64,000 bases of DNA from assembly GCA_963513935.1 (NCBI GenBank), contig OY740777.1, positions 12,201,092 to 12,265,091 of the forward strand. Reading direction: 5' to 3'. Shown piece after piece: positions 57,950 to 64,000 of this stretch. The notes beneath the pieces were generated by a model. The model searched no databases, was not told where the DNA came from, and was given only the letters and a program-made list of their open reading frames with translations. Position 1 is the stretch's first letter. Each line of letters begins with the position of its first letter. This DNA comes from Aphrophora alni (Eukaryota; Arthropoda; Insecta; Hemiptera; Aphrophoridae). The position numbers were made by a program, and so were the translations under genes.

Positions 57950-58555
57950 AAACAATGGCTAATTTGTTGCTGATTGATTTGCTAGGCACGTCTCGACCAA
58001 CGTGCTGACTATCATGTACGCGCGCTGAGGTAGAGTCCATCGGCGATCCGTTATACAGTTTACAGTTTATAGTTCATTTTATTATGTTAATTGTAATAAT
58101 ATAGGTTTTAGAATGATTTTGTTTGAGTAGGAACGTCGGTGTAAGAATTAATACTTTTGGGATTGTTTTTGGTTAAATGTTGAAAGAAGAAAAATTCAAC
58201 AATTTTTATGGTATCTTTATTGGCGGAATTGTACGCCCCAGACCCAGAAGTGTGAAATCTGTACTAATATAGACACCACGTTTTGATTGGTTTTGTAAAA
58301 GTTCATATACATAAATCAGTGTTTTTTTTAATTATAGAATTTATTTTTATTTTCACACATAGGTAGTATAGAGATTTGAAGTCATCTGAGTCAAAAAGGG
58401 TTTTATTTTTTAAATATTTTCTGTCATATGTGCGGTATAAGTGTTGACCTATTTTTAATCAAATTTGGTATCTAGGCGTAATTTAGTCATCTTATAAGAG
58501 ATTTACTAATTTTTTGATATTTAAAATTAGGGAGTATACCTTACATAAATATTTA
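57950..58555. other. CpG-rich patch, then AT-rich spacer
   Basis: The interval 57985-58045 (GCACGTCTCGACCAACGTGC, TACGCGCGCTGAGG, GGCGATCCG) is far richer in CpG than its surroundings. No ORF coincides with it. It could be a regulatory or transposon end sequence. Confidence 0.4.
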
Positions 58556-58559
58556 AAAA

Positions 58560-58950
58560 AAATGAATTTCTCAATATCAGTTCGAACGATTTTTATCAAG
58601 TGTAGCTTCTACAGACTCTAACAACATGCATTCGCAAATTTTCCCCAAAATATTAGCTCGGGTTTATCGGCAAAAAAACTCTGCCTCCATGAAATAAAAT
58701 GCGTAATTTTTCAGAATTGGCTGTATTGATTTCGTTAAAATTTTACTGCAATGTCCTGCAAAAATTAAGATCCTTAATAGCCTTCCTGTGCAAAACTTCA
58801 AGGAAAAAAATGTTTTGGAATAATTGGTAAAATACAAAAGTGAATGTTGACCGCCGTTATTAAAAGCTGGATATAGATTCAATATTCTGACGTGTTTATG
58901 GCTCAAGTGTAGACCTTATTATTATTTTGTTTTTTTTTTCAAACAAGTCA
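58560..58950 (+). repeat. Dispersed repeat family B, copy B7
   Basis: TTGATTTCGTTAAAATTTTA (~58726), TGTGCAAAACTTCAAGGA, GACCGCCGTTATTAAAAGCT and the core GACGTGTTTATGGCTCAAG (~58890-58908). The GAAGC part after the core is lost. Confidence 0.6.
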
Positions 58951-58954
58951 GATG

Positions 58955-59765
58955 GTTTAAACAGAAATTCAGTAGTTTTTATTCTAATAGAGAAATTCAC
59001 GAAATTAAAACAATAAATAAGGACTAAATTTTGCTTCACTTTTGACTTAAACATGTCTTCAGAATAAATTGAATTTCATTAAAATCAAGTTTTTAATGGC
59101 CGCGGTCAAAATTAATTTGGTTTACAACTAATTATTAATGAACCTTAATATTATTTTAATTGCGATTTTCAACACGGATTTAAGTCATTAATCTACACAT
59201 TTTCTTAAAATTTGAACGAAATCGGTGAAGGTGATCTTGAGAAATTACGAAATTTATAACAGTCTAGTGGGAAAATTTTACTGTTTACTCATAAACCGGC
59301 ATTTTTGGAGAGATAGCGACCAATACGTTGTGTTTGGATTATTAGAGGCTACAATTGAGAAGAATGTGTCAAAATCGTTTCAGCTGATTTTGATCAAATC
59401 AAATTTTTCTGATTTATTTTTATTATAGCTACCAACAAAGTTTTTGTTATAAACAATTAAAAATAACGTCCCGAGATATGGCAGAAATCCAAATTTAAAT
59501 AAAAATCGGTTCACAGGTCGTTGAACACTATACTAGCGTATCGAAAAAGGTGGATTGACTTTTCATTTTCGGATTTGTTTACATGAAAAAAAGTTGAGTA
59601 ACATAAAGTCGAATTCTTCTCCAATATCCGTCTCTCCACCATTTACTTATTTTGCAAAAAAAATTATAACACCGGAATTAGATAAATATATTAAATTAAA
59701 ATTTTATATAAACATTGTGTGTATTAAGTTTTACAAGTGTACCAAACACAAAGACTTTATTTTTA
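58955..59765. other. AT-rich spacer with probable further family B traces
   Basis: Phrases such as AAATTTGAACGAAATCGG (59210) and TTGATCAAATCAAATTTTTC recall family B in both orientations. The 67- and 77-codon frames here are unassigned. Confidence 0.35.
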
Positions 59766-59769
59766 AAAG

Positions 59770-59905
59770 CTATTACGATTTACTCTGAGACACGTTTATG
59801 ACACAAGCGACGCCTGTTTACCTCTATTTAAACATTGTTCAAAAACCGCGTCCACAGTTCATTTTCATTTGAGTGACATTTTTTGCGATGAATAGTTTTG
59901 GTTTT
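59770..59905 (+). repeat. Dispersed repeat family B, copy B8 (core and part of tail)
   Basis: GACACGTTTATGACACAAGC then GACGCCTGTTTACCTCTATT and TAAACATTGTTCAAA (~59789-59843). A family A copy starts directly after it. Confidence 0.55.
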
Positions 59906-60105
59906 GCCCCTCAGGGGCTCAACTAAGCGAGTACGGGCGCAGCAGTGACGATGGACATATCCGTATCTAAACCTGTTAGATAGTATTTGGTTAGGTTAGG
60001 CTAGCTTAGATTCCTCTATCTCACCTTTCTTCCCAGGTACCTCTTGACCAACTCTCGTTCTCTTCCGATACTAAAGCTGAGTATTCAAGAGCTAGCTGTC
60101 TTTTG
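59906..60105 (+). repeat. Dispersed repeat family A, copy A7
   Basis: GCCCCTCAGGGGCTCAACTAA then GCGAGTACGG, a diverged middle, TCTCACCTTTCTTCCCAGG and CTTGACCAACTCTCGTTCTC (~60046-60064). The middle includes GTTAGGTTAGGCTAG in place of the usual TAGTCTTGGGTTAG. Confidence 0.55.
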
Positions 60106-60109
60106 GAAT

Positions 60110-61245
60110 GACCTATTCTACTTTTTTTTAAAGGTGAAAACCTAAAATCGCCTTTCAATAATAAGAAAACAATTTAGTTTTGAAGATGAGAGGGAAAGTT
60201 TGTGCAAGCATTGGGAAGTAATATATAATACACCTGTAATAAAAGTGGATTCAGTGATTCCTTATAATTAACATTTAAACTCTACTAGACTTTAAAAGCT
60301 GTGTTAACAAACTTCCGGAATCTTTTCGGCACAAACTCTGAGTAAAGACAAGTTCAATGTGCTTTGATACAAGGGGAAACTGGAATTAATTTAAATTAAT
60401 TAACCGACGAAATAAATAGAGCAGAAACATTTTACAAAATTTCTCACATCCAAATATACAGGGTGAAGAGCAGCGTCTAAAATTTCTTTTGAGAAAAAAA
60501 TAGACACTATATACAGTAGAAAGGCACTCAATTTTCCTTGGTACTAGCCTACAGTATGAATTTTTTGCTACTTAAAAAAAAAAATTCGGGACTTATCGAT
60601 AAAAAATTAAATTTTTTGAATTTTTCTGCCACCAATTGTTACTTTTGGTATTATTTTCTGGAAGAGCATAAAATTTTACGTAAATACAAACATTTTTATT
60701 TTGAAAGTAATAATTCTTATTGTATTTCTTTAGTTTGAAACCACAAAATAGGTGTTTGTGGGAAAAAAACTGAGTTATTCAAAAGACTATTATCGTATTG
60801 TTGTTAAGCATAACAATTGTCAAATTGTATGAAAAGCTTTCATTTGGTATGACCCTATAGTTTATTATTTTAAATTGTAAGAGAAAATCAGCTGGAAATC
60901 CAAAAATACGTTCTTAAAAATTCGCTTTGTAGTTAACTATTTTAACACGGGAGTCAACAGACCACTATATTAATGATAGGGGAAAAAGTTTAAGGAATTT
61001 TAAATATGACAGGGCTTTAATAATTTACTGAAGAAAATCAAGAAAATATCAAAATATTCATATTTGCAGTATTCTTATCATTCAATTCACCCCTTTATCT
61101 TATCAGTTGTCATAGAATCCATCTTACCACCTTCAAGGTGCACACCATATCATTTACAAAATGAATCATTTCAATCATAACCTCTCTAAAGTATACAGAA
61201 ATCATATCCTTGCATAATTTTAGAGAACAAATCAGTTAACTAATA
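60110..61245. other. AT-rich spacer with a family B tail-like motif
   Basis: GAGAGGGAAAGTTTGTGCAA at 60188 resembles the family B tail. ACAGGGTGAAGAG lies at 60459. A 66-codon frame at 60538-60738 is unassigned. Confidence 0.4.
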
Positions 61246-61251
61246 GCTACC

Positions 61252-61356
61252 ATGGAGTTCACAACGCAGGAGTATTTGGAGATGGATTTGGTTTACGCAG
61301 GACCCCTACTGAATAGTCCTTTAAAAAAATATTACCCCAGTTTTCTCATAGGATAA
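61252..61356 (+). pseudogene. Relic of mariner-like transposase N-terminal domain (DUF4817-like)
   Basis: A 34-codon frame reads MEFTTQEYLEMDLVYAGPLL, then NSPLKKYYPSF. Insect transposases with this N-terminal helix-turn-helix region begin F/YT..EY.DM.LVYG...N...A...Y...FP, and the match holds over ~30 residues (the usual G after VY is A). The frame then stops, so only a fragment remains. It is the same class of element as the DDE relic at 6119, but the two pieces are 55 kb apart and not one gene. Confidence 0.45.
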
Positions 61357-61359
61357 ACT

Positions 61360-62180
61360 GAATTGTATTATATAAAATCAAAGTTTATTACAAGGGCAAG
61401 TTTTTGATACAATTTGACAGTTTTTATGCCTAAAAACAATCCAACAATAATGTTTTAATCTTTCAGGTTTCTTTCCGATGACACTATTTTGTTTGTTTCA
61501 AACTTATTAGACTAACATTACTATTTTTCAAAATATAAAAGGTTGTAATTTATTTAAAATGGTACGGGATTTTAGAAAAGAATACCAAGAGTTACAATTG
61601 GTGGCAGGAAAGTTGAGAAAATTGAACTTTTTCTCAATAAGATACAATATTTTTTTAAAACATTCAAATTTTCATAGTTCCAGAGAAAATTGAGAGAAAT
61701 ATTTTCAAAAGTGAGTTAAACTTTGTTAACACTAAGTGTAAATAACCCAGTATACATACTTTGTACTGCTGGCTATGACCTTGAAGGATTAAGAAGCCCT
61801 TGCCATCCCAAGTGTTCTTACGTGAACTCACAACCCTACCAACCTGGTTGCTTTGAGTCACATACTGGGTATCCCAGTCTAACCATTATTAAAACAATTT
61901 TATTAAATATATAATAACAATAAAAAAACAAAACAAAAATGAGTTCATAAACAACTTAATTTGTCGTGTCAAAGTGTATTTAAAAGTTTTATTTAAATAA
62001 AATACTCTTTTTTTTAAACTCTGTAATATTTTTTTTTGAAATCGAAACCTAATCAGGGTTACATAATAAATAACCAAGTTAAATTTAATTCGTAAGTATC
62101 GAAGGAAGAGAGACGTGCTAGTGTATGTTATAAACACTAAAAACATTAAAACATACACATATAAATACAATATTAACTCA
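61360..62180. other. AT-rich spacer
   Basis: Overlapping frames at 61664-61914 (plus, Cys-rich; minus, basic) have no recognised domain. ACCCAGTAT (61745) and ATACTGGGT (61862) form a 9-bp inverted pair around them. Confidence 0.35.
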
Positions 62181-62214
62181 TCTATCTATATATAAAATTC
62201 AAAACACACTGTCT

Positions 62215-63205
62215 GATCGCGAAATTTCCGGATCCAAGAAGCCTAGAGCTATGATTTTTTTAACATGGTTTAACATACGTCTGTAGACGTGTACTAAGAA
62301 AGGGTTTTGAAAATGTTCCACTACAAGGGTATTTTTTACCCCTAAAGCATATCTTTGGATCCAAGAAGTCTGGAGCTATGCATTTTTTAACATGGTTTGG
62401 GGTAGGTCTGTAGACGCGTACTAAGAAAGGGTTTTCAAATGTTCCATTCCACGGGTGTTTTTTACCCCTAAAGCATATCTCTTGACAAAGAAGGGTAGAG
62501 CTATGAATTTTGTAACATGCTCATGGGTAGGTCTGTAGACGTACACAAAGAAAGGGTTTTCTAAATGTTCCACTCCAAGTGTGTTTTTTACCCCTAAAGC
62601 TTATCTCTGGATCCAAGAAACCTAGAGCTATGATTTTTTAACATGGTTTGGGGTAGGTTTGTAGACGTACACAAAGAATGGGTTTTGAAAATGTTCCACC
62701 CTAAGGGTGTTTTTTACCCCTAAATCATATCTCTGTATCCAAGAAGCTAGAACTATGAATTTTGTAACATGGTTTTGGGATAGGAATGCTGTGGCTATAA
62801 CGATTTGTAATTCCTGAAAATCCGGTTTAAAAAATTTATATGAACCATAATAAATTCCTCAACCAATGTGGATATAAATACAAAAAAAATCCTAGACGCG
62901 TACAAAGAAAGGGTTTTGAAAATGTTCCATTCCAAGTGTGTTTTTTACCCCTAAAACATATCTCAGTATCCAAGAAGCCTACAGCTATTAATTCTTTTAC
63001 CATGGTTTGGAGTAGGTTTGTAGACGAGTCTTTAGAAAGGGTTTTGAAAATGTTCCACTCCAAGTGTGTTTTTCTCCCTAAACCATATCTCCAGGCTCAA
63101 GAAGCCAAGAGCTATGAAAGTTTTATCGTATGGGGTAGGTGTGTAGACGCATACAAAGAAACGGTTTTAAAAATGTTCCACTCCAAGTGTGTTTTTAACC
63201 CTACA
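62215..63205 (+). repeat. Degenerate tandem array of a ~126-bp unit, about 7 copies
   Basis: GTAGACG landmarks occur at 62283, 62410, 62535, 62661, 62892, 63020 and 63143, giving steps of 127, 125, 126, 231, 128 and 123. Each unit holds AAAGGGTTTTGAAAATGTTC, GTGTTTTTTACCCCTAAAGC, ATATCTCTGGATCCAAGAAG, AGAGCTATGA and ACATGGTTTGGGGTAGG. The long step contains ~105 bp of foreign sequence (62782-62885). A 127-codon frame (62840-63223) runs through the last copies because the unit length is near a multiple of three, giving repeated VLKMFHSKCVF. Confidence 0.93.
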
Positions 63206-63221
63206 ACAAGTATAGACATTT

Positions 63222-63312
63222 AACACAAGATTACATGAATAAATATGTAGATCCAGGTATGTTCCTTCGGGATTACTGAGATCGTACTCGCTAAATTATG
63301 CTCCTGAAGGTG
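63222..63312 (-). repeat. Dispersed repeat family A, copy A8 (5' half)
   Basis: Minus-strand copy: ATGTAGATCCAGGTATGTTC, CTTCGGGATTACTGAGAT, GTACTCGCTAAATTATGC and TCCTGAAGG. It sits directly beside the 126-bp array and ends where TAGTCTTGGG should continue. Confidence 0.55.
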
Positions 63313-63314
63313 AT

Positions 63315-64000
63315 AACAATTATTATGCTGTACCCATCGATGAAAGTTTTATAAACCCTTAAATATTGGTAATCTTTATTTGTAAAAAATACCTTTAACC
63401 CCACTGGTGTGCCTCGTTGGCAGGTACTCCATTAATTGGAACGTAAATGATCTGACCACTGTTTATACTTTAATATGTTTTACATTTTTGTAACAAGTAA
63501 ATGAAGGTTAAATTGATATCATAGGTGATATAACAAAACAAAATAATGTAAATGGTATGCAAATAATAAAATTATTTTATATATTTGAATCCCTTAAAAA
63601 ATAATAAAGTTTCAATTCATTTAAATGAAATATTTAAACATGTAAATAAATACTTTTTTTAATTTTTGCACCAAAAAAAACTTCCTAAGGTGAAGTTTTA
63701 TAAAGAGTCTGTTATTTTAAGTTTGTTTTTTTTACTATTGCTCGTTATGTGTCGTTCACCCATTACATTTAATACTTCAGAGCACGTAGTATATTACTAG
63801 TCAACAGCTTCCATGCAGTACTGTTTTGAGAAGCTGTCATTTCAAAAAGCTAAAGAAAATTATCAAATATTTTGTACTTTCATCATTCTAATAATTCGAA
63901 AAAAAACAACAACATTATTTTCATAATTTCATAATGATTGGTAGAACGTAAAACAACGACGTCGAAATGTCAAAAGGTCAAATTGAAACATAGTTTCGTA
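63315..64000. other. AT-rich spacer
   Basis: No recognised gene or repeat up to the window end. Confidence 0.4.

Noticed and set aside
61664..61914. Cys-rich 63-codon ORF (and opposing 65-codon ORF)
   Set aside because: No signal peptide, no recognisable cysteine framework, and equally long frames on both strands.

Overview
The window is strongly AT-rich eukaryotic DNA made mostly of repeats. I see no complete host gene, no rRNA gene and no convincing tRNA gene. Insect-type signals (TTAGG/CCTAA runs, relics of insect-type mariner-like and non-LTR elements, hammerhead-like motifs of the kind linked to Penelope-like retroelements) point to an arthropod, probably an insect. The species cannot be fixed from this window. 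The setting looks intergenic or deep intronic.

Tandem repeats dominate the first third. There are eight copies of a ~218-bp unit with G-tracts (10393-12138) and about 78 copies of a 56-bp AT-rich satellite (15398-19772) with higher-order structure. Two stray satellite units lie at 21882-21994. Later come a degenerate 126-bp tandem array (62215-63205), very long CT microsatellites (3275-3416, 39386-39639), a TA/TCA compound microsatellite (30445-30522) and a 420-bp degenerate polypurine tract (25909-26330).

Dispersed repeats fill much of the rest. Comparing the window with itself defines four families: A (8 copies, ~200 bp, SINE-like size), B (about 9 long copies plus a separate 28-bp tail motif), D (3 copies, ~76 bp) and E (2 copies, ~240 bp). 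A fifth group (C) links the 218-bp tandem unit to the arms of a 1-kb inverted repeat (5550-6545) that encloses a decayed DDE transposase motif. A second relic of the same transposase class (N-terminal domain) is at 61252. Two degraded non-LTR retrotransposon 3' ends are at 7334-7960 and 37951-38063. About nine hammerhead-ribozyme-like relics are scattered through the window.

The most interesting signal is small. The 8-mer TAGGCCTA occurs about 12 times, roughly 20-fold above a composition-based expectation. In four places an aligned repeat copy shows the empty site: a single TA has become TA-GGCC-TA or TA-GCC-TA. This is the form expected of excision footprints of a TA-targeting (Tc1/mariner-type) transposon whose ends would start GGC, or of a TA-targeted micro-insertion.

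Possible host coding sequence is limited to a few weak candidates: a spliced-exon-like segment at 45011-45146, an unusually GC-rich ORF at 14832-15116 and a charged ORF at 50319-50507 on the minus strand.
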